The notes below the pieces were generated by a model. It was given only the letters and a program-made list of their open reading frames with translations. It was not told the DNA's origin and made no database searches. A stretch of DNA of 64,000 bases, taken from contig NZ_FOUS01000010.1 of assembly GCF_900114915.1 (NCBI RefSeq), forward strand, positions 124,001 to 188,000, in the 5' to 3' direction. Below, one piece after another: positions 6,687 through 15,472 of this stretch; the first letter of the stretch is position 1; each line of letters begins with the position of its first letter. The position numbers were made by a program, and so were the translations under genes. The stretch is from Bradyrhizobium sp. Rc3b. GTDB lineage: Bacteria; Pseudomonadota; Alphaproteobacteria; Rhizobiales; Xanthobacteraceae.

Positions 6687-8576
6687 ATGCTTCCGCATGG
6701 CGCTTGCCTTACGGCTGCTTTCATTGGTGTCTCGATGCTGGCGACGAGCGTCGGCGCGCTCGCCCAAGGACCCGGCCAGGGACATGGAAGGGGCGGACCT
6801 GCCGGTCCGGCCGCAGCGCCGGCAGCACGGCCAGCAGCACCGCCGGCCATGGCCCGTCCGGCGGCGCCGCCAGCGATGGCACGTCCCGCCGCCCCGGCGT
6901 TCCATCCACCGGCCATGCCGCAGCGACCGGCCATGGCGCCGCGCCCGGCGCCCCACATCGCCGCACCGCCGCCGCGTCCGGGCCCCCGTTTTGCAGCACC
7001 GCCGCCGCGTCCGGGCCCCCGTTTTGCAGCACCACCGCCGCGAGCCGCCCCGCACGTGGCAGCGCCGCGACCTGAAATCCACCGGGCGCAGGCAGCACCA
7101 CAACGTCCGGCCATGGCCCCGCGGCCGACGCCGCATATCGCCGCCCCCTCGCGTCCAAGCGGGCCATCGGCTGTGACCGCGCGGCCGCCGCGACAGGAGG
7201 GGATGGAGCAGCGCGCGCAGCAGCATCAGCAGCAGATCCAGCAGCGACAGCAAATCGTGCAGCAGCGGCAGCGCGAGATGCTCACGCGTCAGAGCTCGGA
7301 ACGGCAGAGCCGCATCGATCGGATGCAACAGCGCGTGCAGCAATTGCAGTCGCAGAAGCCGGAAGGCGTGCGGGCGCAACGTGCACAGGAGCGGACGCTG
7401 CAGACGCAGAACCGCCTGCTCCAGCGCGAACAGAGCATGCAGCAGCGCGATCAGGCGCGCCTGCAGCGGTTGGGCCCCGAGCCCGCCACAGTTGGGCGAG
7501 CCGCCGCTGCCGTCGCCGCCGTGCAGGCGGCCGAGCGCGGGCGATTTGCCGAGCGCTTCCGCGAGCAGGCCCCTGCGCAAGCCCAGGCGGCGCTCACCAC
7601 CCGCCAGAGCGGCTGGGCTCCCCGGCAGGCCTGGCGACACCGCCATCCCGCGGTGTTCGTGGCGTGGCTTGGGCCGGTGTTCTGGCCTTACGCTTATTCC
7701 GACATTTTCAACTACACGTTCTGGTCCTATGGCTACGAGCCCGGTTATTGGGCATATGCCTATGACGACTTCGTCGACACCGTGTTCTGGGGTGGTGACG
7801 GCCCCTACTCCGCCTATGCCAGCACCAACCCGTATGATTATCCGCAAGCCGGCGGCAGCAGTCGCGCCCGTCCGCGCGCGAGCGTGAGCCCGCAAACGCT
7901 ACAGCAACTGTGCGGCACACCGGACAAGGGCGTCACCGCCTGGCCGCTTGCCGATATCGCGAAAGCGGTGCGGCCGACGCCGGAGCAACGCGCGCTGCTC
8001 GATGAATTGAAGACCGCGGCGGCCAACGCTGCCGGCGTGTTCAAGGACTCCTGCGCGGAGACCTATGCACTAACTCCCCCCGGCCGCCTGCGCGCGATGA
8101 TGAACCGCATCAGCGCGACGCTGGAAGCCGTCAAGATCGTTCGACCGGCCCTGGAGAATTTCTACAACTCGCTCAGTGACGAGCAGAAGGCCAGCTTCAA
8201 TGCGCTCGGCCCGAATGTCGGCGAGCGCTCGCCGCAGCAACAAGCCAACGTCGAGGGCTGCGGCGATCCGAAATCCAGCCTGACCCAGCTGCCGATCCAA
8301 AGGATCGAGGCTGTGCTCCACCCAGCCGGCAAGCAGAAGGAGGCGCTCGACCGCCTCAGCGAAGCGACAGCCAAAGGCGTTGAAGGCCTGCAAGCGGCTT
8401 GCCCGAACGATGTGCCGCTGACGCCGGTCGGACGGCTGGAGGCGATGCAGCACCGGCTCGAGGCGATGCTGACGGCCGCCAAGCTGGTAGAGCCTGCGCT
8501 GGACGAGTTCTATGCCACGCTGAGCAGCGAGCAGAAGGCGCGCTTCAACACGCTGCAACAGGTCGCGGGGCCGTGA
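6687..8576 (+). CDS. Large secreted LTxxQ/Spy-like protein with proline-rich and glutamine-rich regions
   Basis: This 629-residue protein begins with a signal peptide (MLPHGACLTAAFIGVSMLATSVGALA, cleavage near 26). Residues 28-175 are Pro/Ala/Arg-rich low complexity. Residues 180-275 are Gln-rich and predicted coiled coil. Residues 331-370 are rich in Tyr and Trp (YAYSDIFNYTFWSYG). Two homologous helical domains of about 80-90 residues follow (about 429-509 and 538-626); each has an LTPxGRLxAM segment and a SxEQKAxFN ending, as in the Spy/CpxP LTxxQ family. A periplasmic chaperone or envelope-stress role is inferred. ATG 6687 was chosen because it opens the signal peptide; a TTG at 6648 is in frame. 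A decayed copy of its 3' end lies at 9436-9515. Confidence 0.85.
   Translation: MLPHGACLTAAFIGVSMLATSVGALAQGPGQGHGRGGPAGPAAAPAARPAAPPAMARPAAPPAMARPAAPAFHPPAMPQRPAMAPRPAPHIAAPPPRPGPRFAAPPPRPGPRFAAPPPRAAPHVAAPRPEIHRAQAAPQRPAMAPRPTPHIAAPSRPSGPSAVTARPPRQEGMEQRAQQHQQQIQQRQQIVQQRQREMLTRQSSERQSRIDRMQQRVQQLQSQKPEGVRAQRAQERTLQTQNRLLQREQSMQQRDQARLQRLGPEPATVGRAAAAVAAVQAAERGRFAERFREQAPAQAQAALTTRQSGWAPRQAWRHRHPAVFVAWLGPVFWPYAYSDIFNYTFWSYGYEPGYWAYAYDDFVDTVFWGGDGPYSAYASTNPYDYPQAGGSSRARPRASVSPQTLQQLCGTPDKGVTAWPLADIAKAVRPTPEQRALLDELKTAAANAAGVFKDSCAETYALTPPGRLRAMMNRISATLEAVKIVRPALENFYNSLSDEQKASFNALGPNVGERSPQQQANVEGCGDPKSSLTQLPIQRIEAVLHPAGKQKEALDRLSEATAKGVEGLQAACPNDVPLTPVGRLEAMQHRLEAMLTAAKLVEPALDEFYATLSSEQKARFNTLQQVAGP
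6963..7028 (+). repeat. Perfect tandem repeat, 2 x 33 bp, within coding sequence
   Basis: Two identical 33-base units (6963-6995, 6996-7028) encode APPPRPGPRFA twice in the proline-rich segment of the Spy-like protein. A third partial and diverged unit follows at 7029. Identical codons indicate a recent duplication, so copy number probably varies between strains. Confidence 0.85.
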
Positions 8577-8740
8577 GGACGGCATCGCGTTCTCTCGTTG
8601 CAATTTGCGTCGCGGTCGAACGAAGCGGGGTCACGTAATCGTCCTGCTTCAAAGCTCGACGAGACCATGTATGTCGCTGCCGCGCACTCTCTGTGAGGGT
8701 GCGGCGGCACGTAACGCAAGCGACAGCCTCGTTTCCGACC

Positions 8741-8932
8741 TCACGAGGACTGCCCAGCCTCATTCGTGTTTGTGATCGCGTTGCATTGCTGGAAGTGAGA
8801 AGACAACTCGAGATTAGCCAGATGATCCCAGTATTCCGCTTCTGCGAGCAGCTTCCATTTGTTCATGCTGTTGTACGCGGCCTGTTGGCGGCATAGTGAG
8901 CTCATCGCACGCAAACGCTGCACCTTATCCAC
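8741..8932 (-). CDS. Small conserved-looking hypothetical protein
   Basis: A 63-residue protein, mostly charged and helical (RLRAMSSLCRQQAAYNS, then WKLLAEAEYWDHLANLE). It has the look of small cytosolic Bradyrhizobium proteins whose function is not known. GTG 8932 was chosen because GAGAGG lies 6 bases upstream; the frame stays open to an ATG at 8971 (76 residues) with a poorer ribosome site. It is alone between the Spy-like gene and a gene-poor stretch. Confidence 0.5.
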   Translation of the reverse strand: MDKVQRLRAMSSLCRQQAAYNSMNKWKLLAEAEYWDHLANLELSSHFQQCNAITNTNEAGQSS

Positions 8933-9435
8933 TGCGAACCTCTCTTCACGCTTGCTTGTTTGCAAGCGCATTCTGTTGTCACAGCTTCGCAGATCGAATT
9001 GACAGGTGATAGTCCGGTGTTTGACGGTGAATCAATGATAGCGCAATCGTCCGACTTTTCGGCGAACGGCCGTGGCCGACAAATTCGATCGCAAAACCAG
9101 TTTGGCACGGCGCATTGAATTGCAGATCGTCCTTGGCGGTCCTTCGCCGCGCCAAAGCACGCCAGTGCCTTCGGCAAAGCTCGCCAGCCATGTCACGCCG
9201 GACACGGCAATGGCCCCGACGGTTGCACGTCGGGGCCATTCAAGGTCAACAGGCATGGGTACATCCGCCGTCCCTGCTGATCGTTGATGCCACTGATTAC
9301 CGCATCCGATCTGGCACAGACTGTGGCGAGGCTGCGGCATCGGCATGATGACATTCTGCCTGAAAGCTGATGGCAGTCCACCACATCTTTGGTGGTACTC
9401 CGACCAGCTCGCCGCCTCGCCAGCGGGGCGAACTT
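8933..9435. other. Gene-poor stretch with one strong hairpin
   Basis: No convincing gene is visible here on either strand; the open frames have atypical composition and no ribosome sites. A perfect 12-bp stem (9209-9220 with 9229-9240, AATGGCCCCGAC / GTCGGGGCCATT, 8-base loop) lacks a T tract on either side. The stretch ends at the Spy-like gene remnant at 9436, so it may be decayed coding DNA. Confidence 0.5.
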
Positions 9436-9515
9436 GCGCTGGACCAGTTCTATCGACGCCGAACAGCGGGCAGAACGTCCGCTTCAACACGCTGCAACAG
9501 CTCGCCAGCCCGTAG
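9436..9515 (+). pseudogene. Remnant of the 3' end of an LTxxQ/Spy-like gene
   Basis: This 80-base stretch aligns by eye with the last 81 bases of the Spy-like gene (8496-8576), from GCGCTGGAC to the stop. Identity is roughly 80-85 percent. One base is missing just after TTCTAT, which shifts the frame, and the homologous end is TAG instead of TGA. The shared AACACGCTGCAACAG core is unchanged. Nothing similar is clear upstream of 9436. It is best read as the decayed tail of a duplicated gene. Confidence 0.7.
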
Positions 9516-9536
9516 GGGCCGCCACTCGTGGTAACT

Positions 9537-10400
9537 TTACACCGCCGCCTTATGCCGCGCGATGCAGGTCCGCAGCACCTCCTCCATCGGCTTGCCCCAC
9601 CAATCGTGGGAGAAGATCTCGATCTCGGAATAGCCTTCAAAGCCCTCCGCTTCGACCGCCGCCCGCACGGATTTGATGTCGATGACGCCGTCGCCCATCA
9701 TGCCGCGGTCGTTGAGGATGTCCTTTGTCGGCACCAGCCAGTCGCAGACATGGAACGCGAGCAGGCGATCCTTGCCGGCGCGCGCGATCTGGCTCATCAG
9801 CTCCGGATCCCACCAGATGTGATAGACGTCGAGCGCGACGCCGAGCATGCCGCTGCGAGCAGGATCGAGCCGGTCGCAGATGTCGAGCGCCTGCTTCGTC
9901 GTATTCACGCAGGCGCGGTCGGCCGCGTAAGCCGGATGCAGGGGCTCGATCGCCAGCGGCAGTTTGGCCTGCCTCGCGTAGTCGAGCATGTCGGCGAGAG
10001 CCTCCTCGACCTGCCCGCGTGCCGTCACGATGTCCTTCGAGGCCTCGCTGCCCGGCCGCGAATATTGCGGCAGGCCGCCGACGACCAGGACGATGCAGGG
10101 CGCGCCCAGCGCTTTGGCCTCGTCGACGCAGCGCCTGTTGTCGTCGCGCACTTCACTCCGGCGCGATGCGTCCGAGGTGAACATGCCGCCGCGGCAATAG
10201 CCTGAGAGCTCGAGGCCGGCATCGCGCACTGCGCGCGCGGCGCGGTCGAGGCCGACGGATGCCACCTGGTCGCGCCAGGGATCGATGGCGCGGATGCCTT
10301 GCTTTGCACAGGCATTGATGATCTCGACCAGGTCACCCTGCTTGCGGACGGTTGCCGTGTTCAGCGACAACCAGCGATGGTCGGACGAAAATTCGCGCAT
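9537..10400 (-). CDS. Sugar phosphate isomerase/epimerase family (xylose-isomerase-like TIM barrel)
   Basis: A 287-residue AP-endonuclease-2/xylose-isomerase-like TIM-barrel protein. Visible metal-site candidates are IEPLHPAYAADR (Glu, His), LDVYHIWWDPEL (Asp, His), FHVCDW (His) and YSEIEIFS (Glu), the usual order for this fold. Members isomerise or epimerise ketoses, hydroxypyruvate, inosose or similar; the substrate here is unknown. It is the last gene of the minus-strand operon beginning at 17330. Its ATG overlaps the TGA of the DUF993 gene by one base (TGATG). Confidence 0.85.
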   Translation of the reverse strand: MREFSSDHRWLSLNTATVRKQGDLVEIINACAKQGIRAIDPWRDQVASVGLDRAARAVRDAGLELSGYCRGGMFTSDASRRSEVRDDNRRCVDEAKALGAPCIVLVVGGLPQYSRPGSEASKDIVTARGQVEEALADMLDYARQAKLPLAIEPLHPAYAADRACVNTTKQALDICDRLDPARSGMLGVALDVYHIWWDPELMSQIARAGKDRLLAFHVCDWLVPTKDILNDRGMMGDGVIDIKSVRAAVEAEGFEGYSEIEIFSHDWWGKPMEEVLRTCIARHKAAV

Positions 10401-11590
10401 CAGGATTCGATACCGTGGGTGGCGAGCACGGTCTTCATCCGCTGCGTCGCGAGTTCAGGGTTGGCGAGCAGGCCGGCCTTGTCGGCCAGACGGAACAGCT
10501 CGGCCAGATGCAACGTAGAGCGCGTGCTCTCCTGTCCCCCGACCATGGTGAAATGGTCCTGGTGGCCGTTGAGATACGCCATGAACACCACGCCGGTCTT
10601 GTAGAACCGCGTCGGCGCCTTGAAGATGTGACGCGACAGCGGCACCGTCGGCCCCAGCACGTCGTGGAATCCGGCTTCGTCGCCGGCCGCCAGCCGCGAC
10701 AGTGCGTAGGATGCCGCCGGCGCAATGGCGTCAAAAATACCAAGCAGCGCATGCGAAAAGCCCTGCTCGTCGCCGGCGATCAGCTCCGCGTAATTGAAGT
10801 CATCGCCGGTGTACATCTTGATGCGCTTGTCGAGGCGCCGGCGCATGTCGATCTCGCGCTGCTTGTCGAGCAGAGAGACTTTTACGCCATCGACCTTGGC
10901 GGCGTTGCCGTTGATGATGGCCACGGCCGTGTCCATCGCCTTGTCGAGATCCCCGGTGCCCCAATATCCCGCCAGCGCCGGATCGAACATGTCGCCGAGC
11001 CAGTGAATGATCACGGGCTCACGGACCTGCGACAGCACGCGGTCATAGACCTTGGCGTAATCGTCAGCGTTGCGACCAAGCTTGGCCAGCGCGCGCGATG
11101 CCATGAGGATGATGCGGCCACCGACCTTCTCCACCGCCGAGATCTGCTCCTCATAGGCGCGGATCACGTCGTCGAGGCTCCTGGCATCCTCGACCACGAG
11201 ATGGTCCGTGCCGGCGCCGGAGAACACCAGCGCGTTGCGGCGCTTGGCGGCGGCGACCGAGCGCGTGATCAGCTCCAGCGAGGTCGGCCAGTCCAGCCCC
11301 ATACCGCGCTGAGCGGTGTCCATGGCTTCGGCAACGCCAAGACCGAGGTCCCAGACGTGCTCGCGGAAGGCGATGGTCTTGTCCCAGTCGACGGCAGCCG
11401 ACAGCCAGGGATCGTTGTCCGCGAAGGGATCGACGACCGTGTGCACGGCCGAGAAGGCTATGCGGTTCAGCGGTCCTTCGAGCTTTGCGGGAAACGTACG
11501 GGAGGCTGCGAGCCGGTAGGTCTCGATCGACCGGTCGGCCTTGGGCAGCTTGAGCGACAATGACGACATCGGCAGAACGGGCTTGTTCAT
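10400..11590 (-). CDS. DUF993 family protein (dihydrodipicolinate-synthase-like)
   Basis: A 396-residue protein of the DUF993 type, which resembles class-I aldolases of the DapA/NAL group. Segments include AVHTVVDPFADNDPW near the N-terminus and HWLGDMFDPALAGYWG. The segment VDGVKVSLLDKQRE has a lysine at the position where DapA-like enzymes carry the Schiff base. A C-C lyase reaction on a sugar-derived keto acid would fit the operon, but no substrate is known to me. ATG 11590 (MNKPVLP) was chosen; the upstream extension lies in a palindromic repeat. Confidence 0.8.
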   Translation of the reverse strand: MNKPVLPMSSLSLKLPKADRSIETYRLAASRTFPAKLEGPLNRIAFSAVHTVVDPFADNDPWLSAAVDWDKTIAFREHVWDLGLGVAEAMDTAQRGMGLDWPTSLELITRSVAAAKRRNALVFSGAGTDHLVVEDARSLDDVIRAYEEQISAVEKVGGRIILMASRALAKLGRNADDYAKVYDRVLSQVREPVIIHWLGDMFDPALAGYWGTGDLDKAMDTAVAIINGNAAKVDGVKVSLLDKQREIDMRRRLDKRIKMYTGDDFNYAELIAGDEQGFSHALLGIFDAIAPAASYALSRLAAGDEAGFHDVLGPTVPLSRHIFKAPTRFYKTGVVFMAYLNGHQDHFTMVGGQESTRSTLHLAELFRLADKAGLLANPELATQRMKTVLATHGIES

Positions 11591-11606
11591 GACTTCAGAC
11601 CTCTCC

Positions 11607-11694
11607 CCGTCATTGCGAGGAGCGAAGCGACGAAGCAATCCAGACTGCCTCTGCAGAAAGACTCTGGAATGCTTCGCTTCGCTCGCAGTGACGG
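11607..11694. repeat. Extragenic palindromic repeat (GTCATTGCGAG type)
   Basis: An imperfect inverted repeat between two genes of one operon. It starts CCGTCATTGCGAGGAGCG with AAGCAATCCAGA and returns as TCTGGAATGCTTCGC with GCTCGCAGTGACGG. It would form a long hairpin in the transcript. The type is familiar from Bradyrhizobium genomes. Confidence 0.7.
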
Positions 11695-11726
11695 CTTAAC
11701 AGACATCGAGACTTATCCAATCGATC

Positions 11727-12878
11727 TCACGCCTTGATCGGCGCGACGTCGATCCAGCGCCGCTCCTTCCAGCTCTTGAGCGCGCATTCGGCGAGCTGCA
11801 CGCCCTTGACGCCTTCGAGCAGCGTGAACTTGTAGGGCGCATCCTCGTAGACGTGACGGATGAACATCTCCCACTGCTCCTTAAAACCGTTGTCGTAGCT
11901 GACGTTGTCAGGCAGCTTCTGCCAGTCGCCGTAGAAATCGTGCAGCCGCTTCTCGTCGGGATTCCACACTGGCCTCGGGGTGGCCTGCCGCGCCTGGATC
12001 ATGCAGTCGCTGAGCCCCGCGACCGCCGAGCCATGGGTGCCGTCGACCTGGAAGGTGACGAGGTCGTCGCGATAGACGCGCGTCACCCAAGACATATTGA
12101 TGTGGGCGATGACGCCGCCTTCGAGCTGGAACGTCGCATAGGCGGAATCATCCGCGGTCGCCTTGTACTTCTTGCCCTGCTCGTCGAAACGCTCGGGGAT
12201 GTCGGTGTTGCCGATGCAGCTCACGCTCTGGACATTGCCGAAGAGGTTGTCGAGCACGTAGCGCCAGTGGCAAACCATGTCCAGAATGATGCCGCCGCCG
12301 TCTTCGTCGCGATAGTTCCAGGACGGCCGCTGCGCTTCCTGCCAACCACCTTCAAAGACCCAATAGCCGAACTCGCCGCGCACCGAGAGGATGCGGCCGA
12401 AGAAGCCGCTATCGCGCAGGAACGCGATCTTCTTCAGGCCGGGCAGGAACAGCTTGTCCTGCACCGTGCCGTGCTTGACGCCCTTGGCATTGGCGAGCTT
12501 GACGACTTCAAGCGCCTCCTCAAAATTCGTCGCGATCGGCTTCTCGCAATAGACGTGCTTGCCGGCATTGATCGCCTGGGTCAGCAAACCCGGGCGCGCC
12601 TGCGTGGTCGCGGCATCAAAGAACATGGTGTCGTTCTTGTCGGCGAGCGCCGCATCGAGATCGGTGGTCCAGCGTGTGATGTTGTAGCGCTTGGCGAGCG
12701 CCTCGACCTTCTCGGCGCTGCGGCCGACCAGGATCGGATCGGGCATCACGCGGTCGCCGTTCTTCAGCCGTACACCGCCCTGCTCGCGGATCGCGACGAT
12801 CGAGCGGATCAGATGCTGGTTGAGCCCCATGCGGCCGGTGACGCCGTTCATGATGAGGCCGAGGCGTTGGGTGGTCAT
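11727..12878 (-). CDS. Gfo/Idh/MocA family NAD(P)-dependent oxidoreductase
   Basis: A 383-residue oxidoreductase. The N-terminal Rossmann domain opens with LIMNGVTGRMGLNQH, and the GKHVYCEKPIA motif (about 113-123) carries the EKP lysine typical of the family. The C-terminal beta-sheet domain follows (GGIILDMVCHWRYVLDNLFG). Family members oxidise or reduce sugars, inositols or glycosides. Its start overlaps the stop of the enolase-family gene by 4 bases (ATGA, 12875-12878), so the two are coupled. Confidence 0.9.
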   Translation of the reverse strand: MTTQRLGLIMNGVTGRMGLNQHLIRSIVAIREQGGVRLKNGDRVMPDPILVGRSAEKVEALAKRYNITRWTTDLDAALADKNDTMFFDAATTQARPGLLTQAINAGKHVYCEKPIATNFEEALEVVKLANAKGVKHGTVQDKLFLPGLKKIAFLRDSGFFGRILSVRGEFGYWVFEGGWQEAQRPSWNYRDEDGGGIILDMVCHWRYVLDNLFGNVQSVSCIGNTDIPERFDEQGKKYKATADDSAYATFQLEGGVIAHINMSWVTRVYRDDLVTFQVDGTHGSAVAGLSDCMIQARQATPRPVWNPDEKRLHDFYGDWQKLPDNVSYDNGFKEQWEMFIRHVYEDAPYKFTLLEGVKGVQLAECALKSWKERRWIDVAPIKA

Positions 12879-14272
12879 GTCAAATGCTCCTGAAGTGATC
12901 TCGGCTGTTCGAGCGGGCGGAGCGCCGACCAGTCCGGATGAACCGACGTCGCAAAGCCCGTTGCGTGGAGCGATCCCGTCAGGAGATCGCCGTTGTGAAT
13001 GGAGAGGCGAATGCCCTGCCCGGTATCGGCATAGAGATCGGGATGCGCGGCGGCGAACGCCCGCGCTTCGGCGAGAGGCGTGTCGCCAAAGCCGTCGACA
13101 TAGTGATGGCCGTTGCGTTCGGCATGGGTGACGCCGATGAAGGCGCCGAGCGCGAGGTCCTGCTGCACGGCGAGGCCGGCCTGGCAGGTCAGATCCTCGC
13201 CTGTGATGAAAAACGTTTCAGCGCCGGTAGTCCATTGCGCGGCGCGGACCGCGTTAAGGATCGATTTGTAGAGACCCTTGCAGGATTTCGAGGAGATGCC
13301 GCGATAGCCGAGCGGCCTCATCGCCAGAAACGTTCCGTAGGAATCATCGGCTTCGTCGATGATGAAGTCACGCGTGGCGAGCGACCCGAGAGCAGTCTGG
13401 AATGTAATATCGCGCGGCATTGGCTGCTCGATGTAAAGAAGCCGGGTCGAGATTCCGTGCAGGGCTGCGTCGCCATCAAGGCGATCGATCAATGCACGCA
13501 ATGCAGCAAGGTCGGCGTATTGTTCGTTGGCGTCGAGGGAGACCTTGTAGTCACGATCCAGGTTTCCGAGTTCTTTGCCGATGCGCGCCAGCCGTGCCAC
13601 ATCTGCTTCCGGATCGCCCGACAATTTGAGCTTGAAATAGCGAGCGCCAGCGTTTTCGCGTACGTCCGCTACCCCACCCTCGCCCTCGATCTTGTCATCG
13701 AGGCCAACCGTGTGCCGTATAGCAACCCGCGGCAGAGGCGTTCGGCCCTTCAGAAACCCTGCGATCTCGGCGCCGGTCAGATCGAGTGACATCCGCCCGT
13801 CGATCCCCGCGATGTTGTCAGCCATTCCCTCGAAAAAGCTCGCACCGACCGCGCGCAGGAGCGCGTCGAGGATCGCCTTGTCGATTTCCGCCGGACCATA
13901 GCCCGCTGCAAGCGGCGGAATATCCTCTTCCGCACACGCCTTGACTTGGGCGGCAATACACGACGCATGCAATCCAAACGCTGGACGAAACCCGGTCTCC
14001 GCAAGATAAAGCCCGCGCGCAATCTCGAGCGACCGCCGCAAGCCATCCACCGTCTGCGCCGGGGACAGCTCCGGCCGCTTGTCGAACCATTTTGGCACGA
14101 GCAGCTCGGCACTGGCGCCGACCGCGCTCCCCCTGCCCTCCACCTCGATCTCGACTCGCACGAACAATTGCGGCGTCGCGTTGATCGTGATCGCACCGAA
14201 GCGGAATGGCCGCGCGAACTGCACGGGACGTTCGAAGAAGGCGATGTCTCGCAGCTTCAGGCGGGGTGACAT
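12875..14272 (-). CDS. Enolase-superfamily enzyme (mandelate racemase / muconate lactonising-like)
   Basis: A 465-residue enolase-superfamily member. The catalytic KxK motif (ARYFKLKLSGD) is visible, followed by the metal ligands in SLDANEQY (Asp), YIEQPMP (Glu) and IIDEADDSY (Asp/Glu). A later lysine in GISSKSCKGLYKS matches the muconate-lactonising/dipeptide-epimerase layout rather than the His-Asp dyad of mandelate racemase. It is longer than the usual 350-400 residues because of an extended N-terminal part. Dehydration or epimerisation of an acid sugar or cyclic acid is likely. ATG 14272 was used; an upstream in-frame start at 14302 is weaker. Confidence 0.85.
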   Translation of the reverse strand: MSPRLKLRDIAFFERPVQFARPFRFGAITINATPQLFVRVEIEVEGRGSAVGASAELLVPKWFDKRPELSPAQTVDGLRRSLEIARGLYLAETGFRPAFGLHASCIAAQVKACAEEDIPPLAAGYGPAEIDKAILDALLRAVGASFFEGMADNIAGIDGRMSLDLTGAEIAGFLKGRTPLPRVAIRHTVGLDDKIEGEGGVADVRENAGARYFKLKLSGDPEADVARLARIGKELGNLDRDYKVSLDANEQYADLAALRALIDRLDGDAALHGISTRLLYIEQPMPRDITFQTALGSLATRDFIIDEADDSYGTFLAMRPLGYRGISSKSCKGLYKSILNAVRAAQWTTGAETFFITGEDLTCQAGLAVQQDLALGAFIGVTHAERNGHHYVDGFGDTPLAEARAFAAAHPDLYADTGQGIRLSIHNGDLLTGSLHATGFATSVHPDWSALRPLEQPRSLQEHLT

Positions 14273-14313
14273 AGTGCTAGTTGGTCCCGACGATTTCGCC
14301 ACGGCGGCGGTGC

Positions 14314-14432
14314 ACCTCTCCCGCTTGCGGGAGAGGTCGGCGCAACGCGCCGGGTGAGGGTTTTCTCCTCTTAGGGGTCCTCGCGAGCGGAGACACCCCC
14401 TCCCCGACCCTCCCCCGCAAGCGGGAGAGGGA
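14314..14432. repeat. Extragenic palindromic repeat (CTCTCCCGCTTGCGGGAGAG type)
   Basis: A compact hairpin (14315-14336, CCTCTCCCGCTTGCGGGAGAGG) and a matching copy near 14409-14430 bracket a GC-rich spacer. It lies between the ABC ATPase and enolase genes of one operon. It may stabilise or process the transcript. Confidence 0.65.
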
Positions 14433-14475
14433 GCGCATCGCCGTCGTGGTTGCAGCCGAGATTAGTCGCATTGCC

Positions 14476-15321
14476 TTAGTCCAATGCCCCTTGCGAGAAG
14501 AAATGCTTGCGGATGCGCTGCACAAGCTCGGTGAAAACCGGGTCGGCCATGACGTCGAGCGAGCGCGGGCGCGGCAGCGGTACGTCGTAGATCGCGGCGA
14601 TTGCGCCGGGGCGCTCGGTCATGACCAGCACGCGGTCGGCCAGGAACACGGCCTCCGGAATCGAATGCGTGATCAGCAGCACCGTCTTCCTGGTCTCGCG
14701 CTGGATCCGCATCAGCTCGACATTCATGCGCTCCCGCGTCAGCGCATCGAGCGCGCCAAACGGCTCGTCCATCAGCATGATTTTTGGATCGTGCACCAGT
14801 GCGCGACAGATCGAGGCGCGCTGCTGCATGCCGCCGGAGAGCTGCCACGGCAGCTTCTTCTCGAAGCCTTCGAGGCCGACCAGCTTCAGCAGCGCCTTGG
14901 CGCGGGGAAGATATTTGTCCCGCGGCAGCCGCTTCATGTCGATCGGCAGCATGACGTTGGACAGAATGTTGCGCCAGGGCAGCAGTAACGCGTTCTGGAA
15001 GACGATGCCGACATTGCCGTGCGGCGTCGTCACCTTCTCGCCCTCGACCAGAATCTCGCCTGATGTCGGCGGCAGCAAGCCGGAGATCAGCTTGAGCAGC
15101 GTGGACTTGCCGCAGCCGGATGGCCCGACCACGACGAAGAACTCGCCGTCGTTGATGTGGAAGTCGAGCGGACGCAGCGACGGCACATCGCCGTCGCGCG
15201 TCCGGTAGGTCTTCGACACGCCGGACAGTTTGATGCCCGAGGCATCGCCCGCGGCCCGGTCGCTCACCAGTCTCAGATGGGCGGCCGGCTGGACATCGAT
15301 TGGTTTGGTCGCAGGGTTCAT
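14476..15321 (-). CDS. ABC transporter ATP-binding protein, NitT/TauT type
   Basis: This 281-residue ATPase energises the importer encoded next to it. Walker A GPSGCGKST is at 66-74, the Q-loop glutamine near 109, the signature LSGGMQQ at 161-167, Walker B IMLMDE at 181-186, the D-loop GALDALT next, and the H-loop histidine near 219. The pattern matches SsuB/TauB/NrtD-like ATPases. ATG 15321 (MNPATKPID) was chosen because the frame upstream runs into a palindromic repeat. It is third in the operon after the permease and the binding protein. Confidence 0.92.
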   Translation of the reverse strand: MNPATKPIDVQPAAHLRLVSDRAAGDASGIKLSGVSKTYRTRDGDVPSLRPLDFHINDGEFFVVVGPSGCGKSTLLKLISGLLPPTSGEILVEGEKVTTPHGNVGIVFQNALLLPWRNILSNVMLPIDMKRLPRDKYLPRAKALLKLVGLEGFEKKLPWQLSGGMQQRASICRALVHDPKIMLMDEPFGALDALTRERMNVELMRIQRETRKTVLLITHSIPEAVFLADRVLVMTERPGAIAAIYDVPLPRPRSLDVMADPVFTELVQRIRKHFFSQGALD

Positions 15322-15337
15322 CGCAGCGCCCTCCCCC

Positions 15338-15459
15338 CGTCGTCCCTGCGAATGCAGGGACCCATACGCCGTGCCGGTACGTTCAGGCACGCGGGGAAAG
15401 ACCTTCCGCAACAATCAAGGCCGGTGGTTATGGGTCCCTGCGTTCGCAGGGACGACGGC
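15338..15459. repeat. Extragenic palindromic repeat (GTCGTCCCTGCG type)
   Basis: An imperfect inverted repeat running from CCGTCGTCCCTGCGAATGC, through a variable centre, to GCGTTCGCAGGGACGACGG. It sits between the binding-protein gene and the ATPase gene of one operon. Confidence 0.7.
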
Positions 15460-15472
15460 GGATATTGATCGC

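Noticed and set aside
9032..9640. 202-codon minus-strand frame in the gene-poor region
   Set aside because: It runs through the Spy-like remnant and the end of the next gene, has no ribosome site and shows no domain.
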